Positions 1-64,000 of a DNA stretch of 64,000 bases are shown in pieces. The position numbers and the translations under genes are program-made. The notes beneath the pieces were generated by a model that was not told where the DNA came from, did not search any database, and saw only the letters and a list, made by a program, of their open reading frames with translations. The stretch's first letter is position 1. Every line of letters starts with the position of its first letter. Source of the stretch: Yponomeuta sedellus (taxonomy: Eukaryota > Arthropoda > Insecta > Lepidoptera > Yponomeutidae); assembly GCA_934045075.1 (NCBI GenBank), contig OW203721.1:23570181-23634180 (forward strand), written 5' to 3'.

Positions 1-258
1 AAAGCATTGGTCAAGACGCAGAATGCCCAATTCACAGTGCCATTTAAAGTATAACGACGCATAGAGCTTCATGAAGGCTTTCCCGAAATGAAAACTCGCA
101 AAATGGCCAATTCGGTTTGTCACAGCTGTTTATATTACAAAAAAGCTTTATATATTTAAACGATTCCAACGAACGGGTAGTTTTAAATTAAAACAAAATG
201 GTGTGTAGAATTGCGCCATGGCATGTTCCCAATTTATAGGACAGGGAATCTAATCGAC

Positions 259-356
259 GGCTTCGGTGGCGCAGTGGATTAGCACGCTGACTGTAAAACC
301 GAAGGTCTCGGGTTCGATCCCCAGCCGGGTCAAACTAGGAAACGAACTTTTCTAGT
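259..356 (+). mobile_element. tRNA-derived SINE, family A
   Basis: An A-box-like GGCGCAGTGGATTAGCACGC and a B-box GGTTCGATCCC are followed by a short tail ending AACTAGGAAACGAAC. Copies in the opposite direction are at 27062-27168 and 63285-63367. The cloverleaf is degenerate, so it is a SINE head and not a tRNA gene. Confidence 0.7.
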
Positions 357-498
357 TTGTATCGAGTTTTGGATGTTATCGATGTATTTATTGTATTAAA
401 TCAAGTTAGCACCTATAACACAAGTCATTTAGTTATACTTAGTATAGGGCTAACGAGATCTGTGTAATTTGTTCATGAATATTTATTTATTTATAACT

Positions 499-690
499 AG
501 CTGACCCAGCGAACTTCGTTCCGCCTAACAGTCGATTCTTTTTTTTTCTCTCCGTAAGAACCATCCTCGTACTTCAAGGAGTATTCTAAAAAAAGAATTA
601 GCGAACTTAGTTCAGCTGCTCTCGAGATTTGCGCTTACCAACACATTCAGCGATTTATTTTTATATTATAGATATCATCTTTATTTTTAT
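499..690 (+). repeat. Interspersed repeat F
   Basis: It starts CTAGCTGACCCAGCGAACTT and runs through a CTCTCGAGATTTGCGC core. A near-identical copy is at 52209-52386. No ORF. Its class is not clear; the start resembles non-autonomous elements common in Lepidoptera. Confidence 0.6.
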
Positions 691-1393
691 ATTATAGACT
701 TTGTGTAATAATCAAAATTTGTTTTTGACATTGCATTTTGGGATTGATTCCCATGCTGTCTGTGAATGAACGAATCCATTTATCTAATCAGACCATAAAG
801 AGGCCACTGCTAAAATAAAAATATAAATAAAATAAATTTATTTGCTTAGACTACAGAATATAGCCTGAAGAAGAAGAAGATTTGCTTGGAACGTGGTCAA
901 TTAGGTGGCACCTTATTAAATATGATATCACATTCCGTTAGGTAACTATGTTCTAACATGCAAATGTATGATAAAATGTATTTATGTATATCAAATGTCA
1001 GAATACTATTATGAAATACAATTATGTTAGGTACTACGTAACATCTACAATTTTGATGGAATAATGTTACGTCGAAATTTAAAATAGCTAAAATGTGAAA
1101 AACGGACTGTCAATTTAGGAATTCATTTAGAGAGTAATAAATAGCATTGAATTTAAAATTCAATGGTAATAGCACTTTTGACGTAGCCTCTTGGACATCG
1201 TCCATTGTGCTTAGTTCTCTCCTTTTTTAACACAACTCATCCGTTTCACAGCTACTCTCATCCAATGCCCATTTATTAAAAAAAAACGATCACTTTAGTT
1301 GCATAGGCCTAGATCGCCATCTTTTATTTATTTCAGTACACAACAGTTTCAGAGAATAGTTCTTGAACATTGCTTTATTAAACATTATAAAAC

Positions 1394-1596
1394 ATTACAT
1401 TACATTTTACATACAGGCACATACATTGCTTCTGGCCCCACACTAGGATACCCTGTGTCGTGGAAACCAGAAACAACGACATCACAAACATGTAAACATC
1501 CAAGACCTGGGCTTTTTTTTGTCCCCAGCCGGGATTCGAACCCGGAACCTCTTGCATGGTAGGCAGATGCGCTACCGCTACGCCACAGAGGTCGTC
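1394..1596 (-). mobile_element. tRNA-derived SINE, family B
   Basis: Read on the minus strand: a tRNA-like head with GTAGCGGTAGCGCATCTGCC and GGGTTCGAATCCCGGC, a poly(A)-like run, then a conserved body with GTTTACATGTTTGTGATGTC and GGGGCCAGAAGCAATGTATG. Seven copies lie in the window in both directions. Confidence 0.8.
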
Positions 1597-3039
1597 TAAA
1601 CGTTAGCACGTCGGTAACGAGGTATAGATTAATGTTTCCTTAGCACATAAAGCATGGGCATCCTGTATCCTACTCACTCCCACTGCAGGGCACAGGCCTT
1701 TTCTCACAAAGAGACTTCGGGCACAATCAATACACGTACCCACAGCAGATTGTAAATTTGAAACGCTAGGGTATGTAAAACTTTTTTCGTGACGCGATGA
1801 CAATGGCTGCTATAAATTTAAGTAACTTAGAAAAAGTAATTGCCACTTCGTCATCATCATCAGCCCACCGCTGCCCACTGCTGGGCATAGGCCTATCCCC
1901 TAAATGGCATCAAAATAATAAAATCAAAAATGCTCATTGAGCAGAACAAAACTTAACAATATATAAAGTAGCTGAGTACCCAAATTTTATGTTGGGGTGT
2001 GCCCCAAGATGCAATTTATATTAGTTTGGGTTTAAATCAGTTTGTGGTTAAATTAGTTTGGGTGCACCATTCGGGATGAACACACGGTCCCTTGTCATCC
2101 GCATTCATGGACTCTCCGCCGACTTAACTATATCGCTGCATGCCGAGACTCAAACTTGGGACCTCAAGCGTGTGAAATCATTGCGCTACCACCGTTTTAT
2201 GAAGGCAGATAAAACAGGAAGGAAGGTTAAATTTTCGCTTAGCAAATAAGACAAGAATGCCAATAGACGTCGCAGTGCAGGACTTGAGCGATGAACATCT
2301 CAGACGGGTCTTCTCTATTTCTTTTTGTCCTTAACAATTGCTATAGCCTAAATACGTCCCACGCATTCTCTCAGAAAGTCAGAGGTCTTCCCTCGAGAGA
2401 GGGGTTTTCTCTCAGAAAGAGATTAGCTTCATAACCACGCGTGCCCACAGCGGCTTAGCCATTTTAAGCTCTGAGGTAGTTGAACACTTTAAACACTCAG
2501 ATTTCCTCACGATGTTTTCCTTCACTTTAATAGAAATTATTACAGATAAATCAAATCCAAAAACATTATAAGACATAAAATCACAATAAAACCGCGCACA
2601 AATTATACTAATAAACTCGATCTCGATTTTCGTTTTGTTACCAAGGAGAATTAATTCTCATTGTTGCTACTACAATTTCATAAACTTGGAAACAAACAGG
2701 TGCTAAGATTCGCACGCACGATCCCACGCATGTAATAAAAACGCGCTGACAGCGCTAAATTGAAGAAGGCATAATCGTTCGCTTAGCACATAAAATATTC
2801 TTGTTCATTTCAATACTTTATTTCGGAACAAGTCCATAGTGTTAGTATTACAGGTATATTTACTTAAATTAGGTTATAGTAAACACATTTCTATATTTAA
2901 TTTCACGTGGACTACGATGCACTGTCAGTTTTCTTCGCAACGACATTAAGGATTATTTCTAATATATAATTGATATCGAACTCCATCAAAACGGCCTCAC
3001 CGATTTTAATGATTGTTTTTGTGTTTAGGTTAGGTTACA

Positions 3040-3445
3040 GCGGTGGTAGCTCAGTGGGTAGAACCATAGACTGGCAAGCGAGAGCCCCAGGTTCGATCCC
3101 GAGTGCGGGCATGTACCAATGACTTTGTTTAATTTCAAAGTTACGTACATTTGCGAATTTGCAGTCGCAATACCACACGCTAACGGTGAAGGAAAACATC
3201 GTGAGGAAACCCGCGGCTTGGTTGGCTCCGCACGTATTGACTAGTCTTTCCTGTAGGCTAGGCCGACTAAGCTGTCAGGATGGTATAGGTGCTGGGCAAG
3301 CCTACACCATCTATAAAACCATGACCCAGGCACTACAGCGTCGGAGTGGTCCCTTCACCCATCTAGTGTGAGTGAAGATACCACTGGACGCTGTATAAAT
3401 CATCTCATTAAGTAGATGCAAAAAGGCCAATATTATTATTATTTG
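3040..3445 (+). mobile_element. tRNA-derived SINE, family E, full copy
   Basis: It has a tRNA-like head (GGTGGTAGCTCAGTGGGTAG, then GGTTCGATCCCGAG), a long body with GAAGGAAAACATCGTGAGG and GCTGTCAGGATGGTATAGG, and an (ATT)n tail. About 405 bases, long for a SINE. Related pieces lie at 9119-9384, 19735-19900, 38390-38525 (reverse), 48715-48760 and 53340-53640. Confidence 0.7.
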
Positions 3446-3548
3446 TGTTTAGGATAGGGTATTTTATTTGTGTGTGTTTATTACGTCTGACAATAGGTCG
3501 CAGACTAATAACCATAGACCAATTTTGGTCTATGCTAATATATAAGAT

Positions 3549-4004
3549 TTAACATTTACATACAGGCACATACATAGTGTTGGGTCTAGTGGCTCTACCT
3601 GCCTATCACCAAACTATATAGTCTCAGAGGGTTACGTGGAGATGAAATTAAAGGTCAATTTACTGCAACGGATATACGACTTCTTATTGTCCACACACAC
3701 GGAAAATACACTTTACATGATTCGGACACAACTGTACTAGCGGAGCGGTGGTACGCGACTATAGCGTCGCTACGACATGAAGAAACTGATTACTCGGCAA
3801 AACTGTGCGTGCGCAGACGCCACAATAGCTTCTGGCCCACACTAGGATACCTTGTGTCGTGGGAGCCAGAAACAACGATATCACAAACATGTAAACATGT
3901 AAACATCCAAGACCTAGAGGTTTTTTTTGTCCCCAGCCGGAATTCGAACCCGGGACCTCTTGCATGGTAGGCAGACGCGCTGCCGCTACGCCACAGAGGT
4001 CGTC
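3549..4004 (-). mobile_element. SINE family B, split by a 250-base insertion
   Basis: The 3' end (3549-3576) and the rest (3827-4004) of a family B element are separated by about 250 bases of unrelated sequence, a nested insertion of unknown type. Confidence 0.6.
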
Positions 4005-4225
4005 ATATGATATCAAAACAACGTTTGCGGGGTCAGATAGTAAATATAACTGCACAAGCCACTCAAACTCTCTTTAAGAGAGAGAGTGGGGGCTCAATCA
4101 TCACTCGTCCCCACCGCGGATTGGCAAATAAATAAAAAAAAAAACCCGAGATAGCGTTTGACGTCATTCAGCGCAACACGGCTCATTTCGAGGGCCTATT
4201 GCATAAAATTATCATAAAAGAAACA

Positions 4226-4401
4226 CATTATTAAAACGCCACGCGACCCGACGAATCGCGACGCGTGTTGAGTATAAACAAATTGTACTATTTTCTATGA
4301 CTAGAATCACACTATGAACATCCGACGCGATCCCATGCGCTCGTTTGTACGGTGTACATCGGGTGTCGACACGTCGCGTCGGGTCGCGTTTTAATAATGT
4401 C
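4226..4401. mobile_element. MITE with GC-rich inverted ends
   Basis: Both ends read CATTATTAAAACGC inward, followed by similar CG-rich blocks (GACCCGACG). The whole is about 176 bases with no ORF of note. Confidence 0.55.
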
Positions 4402-4824
4402 ATTCCGTCTTTACTCTCGCATTGATGAATATGATCTGAGGGTTGATAGATAATAAAAACGCAGACATTAAGGACATAACTTCCTTTGTTCCTATTTTTT
4501 TATTCAGAAGATCTGATTCCAAAGTTAATAATTTTGCTTACCACCTTTCTTTATTAAATACGAATAAAGTTTATATAACACTTACAGCTTATATAAAATG
4601 TATTGGATAGCTTTAAGCTCATTATTAAATAATTACTTTTGTAGTGTCTACTGCAATATTTACTGGTTTTCCGCGACACAGCCTAAGCCTAGTGCAAGGG
4701 CCACTGGTAAAGAAAAAAAAACTAAAACTTTCGTAATCACATTATTAACTTAGTGCCGGATATCCGGATTCTAAACTTTTGTCAAAAGGATTCGACCGGG
4801 TTTCGCTATAATTTGCGTGAGAGT

Positions 4825-4953
4825 GTGAATGACTGAGTGAGTGAGTTAGTGAGTGAGTAAGTGAGTGAGTCAGTGAGTGAGTGAGTGAGTGAGTGAGTGA
4901 GTGAGTGAGTGAGTGAGTGAGTGAGTGAGTGAGTGAGTGAGTGAGTGAGTGAG
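4825..4953. repeat. (GAGT)n microsatellite
   Basis: About 30 units, the first third with single-base variants and the rest uninterrupted. It starts about 50 bases beyond the exon 11 donor, inside the following Pgant35A intron. Confidence 0.95.
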
Positions 4954-5004
4954 GAACTAATTATTATAAAAGCGTAGTTGCATGTAACGCGGCCCAGTAC
5001 TTAC

Positions 5005-31936
<26,932 letters not shown>

Positions 31937-34057
31937 ATTTGTATTTATATGGTACCCTGCATAGTTTAGAATTCCGCTAAATTTGTATAATAGGAAACTT
32001 ATAAGTGAAATGATAAGCCAGCGTAAATATTGACACTACGATTGGTTTGGTTTCTAACACAAAACATTGAACAAGGAAACTCCGGGTACGCAAACCATAT
32101 AATGAATTTATCATTCGCTATTATTTAAGGAATTTTAATTTTATACTTCGCTTTTATTTAGGGTATTTCAATATTTTTCACATCACAAAAACTGTCCGAC
32201 ACGCACACTACGGCTTTTACCACAGATAAGAAAAACACAACACAACCTTTGTTGATTGAACGAGCAACTCATAATCTGTGAAAGTGATTTCAGATCAGGG
32301 TTGCCATCCATACGAGGATTCTCGTACAAATGCGAGTTTAGAGGTCCCGGTACGAGGTACGAGATCACATTTATCCTATGAGATATATGAGGTATGATAT
32401 GAGATTCGTTTTGTTGATACAAATTTTTAATTAAGTCGTGAATATCGCTTGACCTTTTTTAATCTATTCTGGAATCTACTATCCTATCTTAGCAACTATT
32501 ATATGTATAAAAGAGAATATTAACTACAACTTGTTTATGTTAGATGTCGATAGTATCTAATTATGTATAGTGTATATTTGGGCGCGTATTTAGCCTCTGA
32601 AATTTCCATTTCCCATGAATTTATTTGTTGAAAATGGTTAAAAATTTGGCAACTGGCGCAATTTATTGGAAATTTACCTACTGCACTGTCACAAATACAA
32701 AGAAACGTATTTCGGTAATACGAGACTATTTTACTATTTTGAAAAAAATCTGTCAAAATATAGATACATGGATATACATAAACAGCCGTAGCGTATAAAA
32801 TTAAAATAGTAAATAAATGCGTATTTATGCCTAGACGGTTCCTCAGTGTGCACGATATTAAGTACGAGTATGTTATGAGCATTTCTGACCGGGTAGCATG
32901 GCACGAGTCACGCATTATGTGTCGCTAAAATGTCAGAATTTAATAATTAATGTACCGTCGATTGGCGACTTTCGAAATTCAAAATAGTTCAGAAAGTTCT
33001 AGAGCGCATAGTCGTCTCAGTAGTCAGTATTTTCCTAACACTTATCATAAGGCTTTCGTCCCAGGCAAAGTAGGTACATTGAGGGTGCTTAGTAATATTA
33101 CCAACGACATACGGCTTGGTAGGTAGGTATAGGAAAGAGTCGTCTGACTGTCGTCGCGCCTTGCTGGATTACTGCAATGCCTTTATTACGGAGGGCATCT
33201 TGTTGGGGATACGGTTTTCTTTAAACTTTCCTCGGCTATTGGTTATTGACTGGTTTTTGTTGTTAAGTATATATAATAGCATAACATTACAACATAACTT
33301 AGATTTGTATAACATTACTCAGATTTAAGAATCATGGTTGTAATATTTTTCTGGTTTTGCAATAAAATGTTCTCTGTCTATCTCTCTAATAGCGTTCGTG
33401 ACCTAGTCGAACCATCTATCGAATATCGAATCACTATATTATACCTACTTGGGCATCAGAAGATTGACGAATCCTATTCTACTTGGTACAAACAATAGAA
33501 AATACTGCCAGTTTCTCGTAAATGACGTTTGTCTCGTTTCCTCTTTGCTATCTTTTTCAACATTATTTCTCATGAGCCAGTGATAGTTCAAAACAGATTA
33601 TTTTACTTTTAGTAAGTAAAACGCAGTGACGTAAACCAAATGTAGGTATCCCTCATTACATCATACATATTTTTAAGTGGAAATAATCGAATCGCTTTCG
33701 CTTCTATGCATACATTCTATCAGACATGTTGATGGTTTGCCTACGTGGTTTGCTCTCCTAAACAAACAATAGAACATGAAACGAAATATACATATACTGT
33801 CGCTATAATGAATACAGGATCATTCAATTCAAATGACAAAATAATCTACATCCGTGCAGTAACACGTCGCAGTCACAGAGTAGATTTCAGATTACACCTG
33901 TTAGATTGTTTGGTTGGTAGATTTTTCAAATTATATTTGGTCACACTGGTTGCTGATTGGTGTTGGAGCGGAGCTGATAAATCTTGTGATAAAAACCAGT
34001 ATTTCGTTTCATTCCCAACACCATTTGGCTCAGTTCTTATTTATTATTGAACGACTC
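31937..34057. other. Intergenic region between divergent Pgant35A and Mcad
   Basis: About 2.1 kb, AT-rich. Apart from a possible family D head scrap near 33390, no repeat or ORF of note is seen. It must hold both promoters. Confidence 0.6.
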
Positions 34058-34070
34058 TGATCAAAGTCCA
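34058..34070 (+). promoter_or_regulatory. HNF4-type binding site upstream of Mcad
   Basis: The sequence TGATCAAAGTCCA contains the HNF4-specific core CAAAGTCCA exactly. It ends 35 bases before the Mcad start codon. HNF4 is known to drive fatty-acid oxidation genes in flies and mammals, so the site fits the gene, but binding and transcription start are not shown by the sequence. The TGA of this site is also the in-frame stop that precedes the chosen ATG. Confidence 0.5.
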
Positions 34071-34105
34071 CGGGGCCACAGTCCATTCTATATACCATCA
34101 TCAAA

Positions 34106-61823
<27,718 letters not shown>

Positions 61824-62294
61824 GTACTTTTCCTTCTTTTAAAACACTATCTTTAAATAATATGAATATTTGTTTTCCTCTATGATTATTTTTTTATTTC
61901 TTTAGGACCATCAGTAGCTACTAGATAACATCGTCACATACATACATCGTCGTAGTGATTGTAAAACACTAGCTGTGCCCCGCGGTTGTAAAATATTTTC
62001 CCGCAGTAAAACAGTAGCCTATAAGATAAGATAAGATAAGAATATTCTTTATTGTATACCGGAAAAATAGTGTCTATGTGTTAATCCAGGGTGTCAGCTA
62101 ACTCCATACCAAGTTTTATTAAAATCGCTCCAGCCGTTTAGACATGAAGAAGTAACAAACATACACTCACAAACTTTCGCCTTTATAACATTAGTCTGAT
62201 GAAGGGTTTTAAGGTAAGCGCCCAGCCTATTAAGGTTGCCACGGCACCTTTGGTAGTGTTTAAGTAAACAATTAATCAGCTAACAAAAAAAATT

Positions 62295-62877
62295 CAAATT
62301 AAATATATGATTTATTTCCCAAATAATGAAATGAAATTAAAAGGTTTTCAAAGTAGCGCAGAAACTGCGGCTTATGAACGTTACAATTCAAACTAGGTGT
62401 CCATTTCAAGATCTAGATCATTATGGAGAAAAAATGGACAAAGTCCAAAGTCTTTTCAATTAAGGACTTAATTAACATAGTTCACGTAATTATTTTAAAA
62501 CCTAGAACTCATGCATTGTACTGGCTTTATTTCCAGACGTCATTGTCATCTAAATAATCCTTTATGTTATAGAAGCCCTTTAAAATTAAATACCTATATG
62601 ATTTATTTCCCAAATAATGAAATGAAATTAAAAGGTTTCAAAGTAGCGCAGAAACTGCGGCTTATGAACGTTACAATTCAAACTAGGTGTCCATTTCAAG
62701 ATCTAGATCATTTTGGAGAAAAATGGACAAAGTCCAAAGTCTTTTCAATTAAGGACTTAATTAACATAGTTCACGTAATTATTTTAAAACCTAGAACTCA
62801 TGCATTGTACTGGCTTTAATTCCAGACGTCATTGTCATCTAAATAATCCTTTATGTTATAGAAGCCCTTTTGGCGCA
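62295..62877. repeat. Tandem duplication, 291-base unit
   Basis: Two units share GATTTATTTCCCAAATAATG at about 62309 and 62600 and run to TAGAAGCCCTTT, with few differences. Each unit is a reverse copy of the repeat at 23090-23420, so a mobile element was duplicated in place. Confidence 0.9.
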
Positions 62878-62926
62878 AAGTGTACTTAACACATTTTTTG
62901 AACCGCATTTCAGGCTTAACATACAT

Positions 62927-63108
62927 AACATTACATTTACATACAAGCACATACATTGCTTCTGGCCCCACACTAGGATACCCTGTGTCGTGGACGTCAC
63001 AAACATGTAAACATCCAAGACCTGGTTTTTTTTTGTCCCCAGCCGGGAATCGAACCCGGAACCTCTTGCATGGTAGGCAGATGCGCTACCGCTACGCCAC
63101 AGAGGTCA
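62927..63108 (-). mobile_element. SINE family B, reverse copy
   Basis: Reverse copy in the intron after Mcad exon 7, close in sequence to the 1394-1596 copy, suggesting recent spread. Confidence 0.75.
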
Positions 63109-63284
63109 TAGCAGGCAAGCTTAATATTTCTTCAGGGATTTTAGTATCACTTAAATTTTATTTTTTTATTTTAATATCACTATTAAGTCTTGAATTAAAC
63201 GTACTATAAACACACGTACTATAATACACACATAAATACATGAGAAATTGAACGCAGTTCGCAATTGCTCCAAAATACATAAAT

Positions 63285-63367
63285 AGTTTGACCCGGCCGG
63301 GGATCGAACCCGAGACCTTCGGCATAACAATCAACGTGCCAAACCGCTGCGCCACCGAGGCCGTCAC
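63285..63367 (-). mobile_element. tRNA-derived SINE, family A, reverse copy
   Basis: Third copy, with the same GACCCGGCCGGGGATCGAAC core and GCGCCACCGAGGCCGTC end. It lies in the Mcad intron after exon 7. Confidence 0.7.
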
Positions 63368-63667
63368 ATTATGTGGAGAAGAAGCTCAAAAAGAAACTCC
63401 ACATTTATTAATTTCAAAACAGGTTTAATTTAATTAACAGAGTTTTCAACTTAAAGGTACATTAACATTATATAAACAAGAACCTTAATTTTTTTTAATG
63501 TAAATAACTAATTTATTTCTTTGATAAAATAATGTAAACATGATTTATATTGCACATGTATCTAAACGACCTCATTTCAGCTATAGCCTGTTAGCTTTTA
63601 GAATATACCACGGCTACTATCGGATAGAATCGGATATATTCGTGTAATAGAAATATGGGAACTAATA

Positions 63668-64000
63668 TGATTACACTATTTTTATTTTTAATGCACTAAC
63701 CCGTGCTAAGGAACAAATTTAAAAACCTATTTTGAGGCTAAAAATTTCACCCATGCCGGGATTCGAACCCGCAACCTCTGGCTATCCGTACCAGCGCTCT
63801 ACCAATTGAGCCAATGGGCGACTCACGGCATCAGTGAAATTTCGAACCTCTTTACAATATTCTCTGTATTACGTACAGGCAGCGACATCTGACTTAAGCA
63901 AATTGCATTACTTACAGCCCCGACTACCTACTTTGCAGTTAGGTTTAACATCGGAACGATATCACTGTACCCACATGATTACACTATTTTTTTATTTTTA
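63668..64000 (-). mobile_element. SINE family C dimer, cut by window end
   Basis: Almost base-for-base the same as 12281-12615, including the second tail module that begins at 63977. Two near-identical dimers 51 kb apart indicate recent activity of the dimeric form. Confidence 0.8.

Larger units (their letters stand above)
1..5004. other. Downstream of Pgant35A exon 11: last intron or 3' flank, repeats only
   Basis: No exon is recognised here. It holds tRNA-SINE A (259-356), repeat F (499-690), LINE-tail scraps (about 845-885, 1655-1730, 1848-1905), SINE B (1394-1596 and split 3549-4004), SINE E (3040-3445), a MITE (4226-4401) and a GAGT microsatellite. The missing terminal exon of Pgant35A lies either here unrecognised or beyond the left edge. 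Confidence 0.6.

Noticed and set aside
33745..34050. 101-codon frame upstream of Mcad
   Set aside because: No recognisable domain, stops before the Mcad ATG, no splice link.
34089..34096. TATA box for Mcad
   Set aside because: TCTATATA lies only about 10 bases before the ATG, too close to be a core promoter for this start.

Overview
The window is a piece of an insect nuclear genome, most likely from a moth or butterfly. It is AT-rich, its genes are split by long introns with GT/AG borders, and its introns are crowded with tRNA-derived and 5S-derived SINEs, LINE 3' tails, MITEs and foldback elements. The Lepidoptera call is an inference from repeat style and protein similarity. No database search could be run.

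Only two host genes can be supported, arranged head to head. The left one, on the minus strand (start codon near 31936, last exon seen ending at 5005), is a Golgi polypeptide N-acetylgalactosaminyltransferase of the GALNT11/Pgant35A type. Eleven coding exons carry a signal anchor, a stem, the GT-A catalytic domain and most of the ricin-type lectin domain. The last exon or exons lie off the left edge or were not recognised. The right one, on the plus strand (ATG at 34106), is mitochondrial medium-chain acyl-CoA dehydrogenase (ACADM/Mcad). It runs from the targeting peptide to the middle of the protein. The catalytic-glutamate half lies beyond the right edge. A perfect HNF4-type motif sits 35 bases upstream of its ATG.

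The main discovery candidate is in Mcad. The fourth coding exon is present as five different tandem copies (40364-40464, 50083-50186, 53102-53205, 54715-54815, 55913-56013). Each has intact splice sites and an open frame, and each has the same entry and exit phase. Because each copy enters in phase 1 and leaves in phase 0, any transcript including two copies or none shifts frame, so exactly one must be chosen. The exon encodes the residues equivalent to Gln95, Glu99 and Leu103 of mature mammalian MCAD, the floor of the acyl-chain pocket. The copies differ there (Phe/Lys, Cys/Gly, Gly/Asp, Met/Glu, Met/Glu). The gene therefore looks built to make several acyl-CoA dehydrogenases with different substrate pockets by mutually exclusive splicing.

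The rest is intron and intergenic sequence rich in mobile DNA: a SINE family with a 5S rRNA-like head; at least three tRNA-derived SINE families, some with 5' inversions and clear target-site duplications; LINE fragments; a deleted piggyBac element keeping the transposase Cys-rich tail; a P-like element with a broken THAP domain; a 1.4 kb inverted-repeat element inside a long TTTA microsatellite; large foldbacks; several tandem repeats; and six perfect short hairpins.
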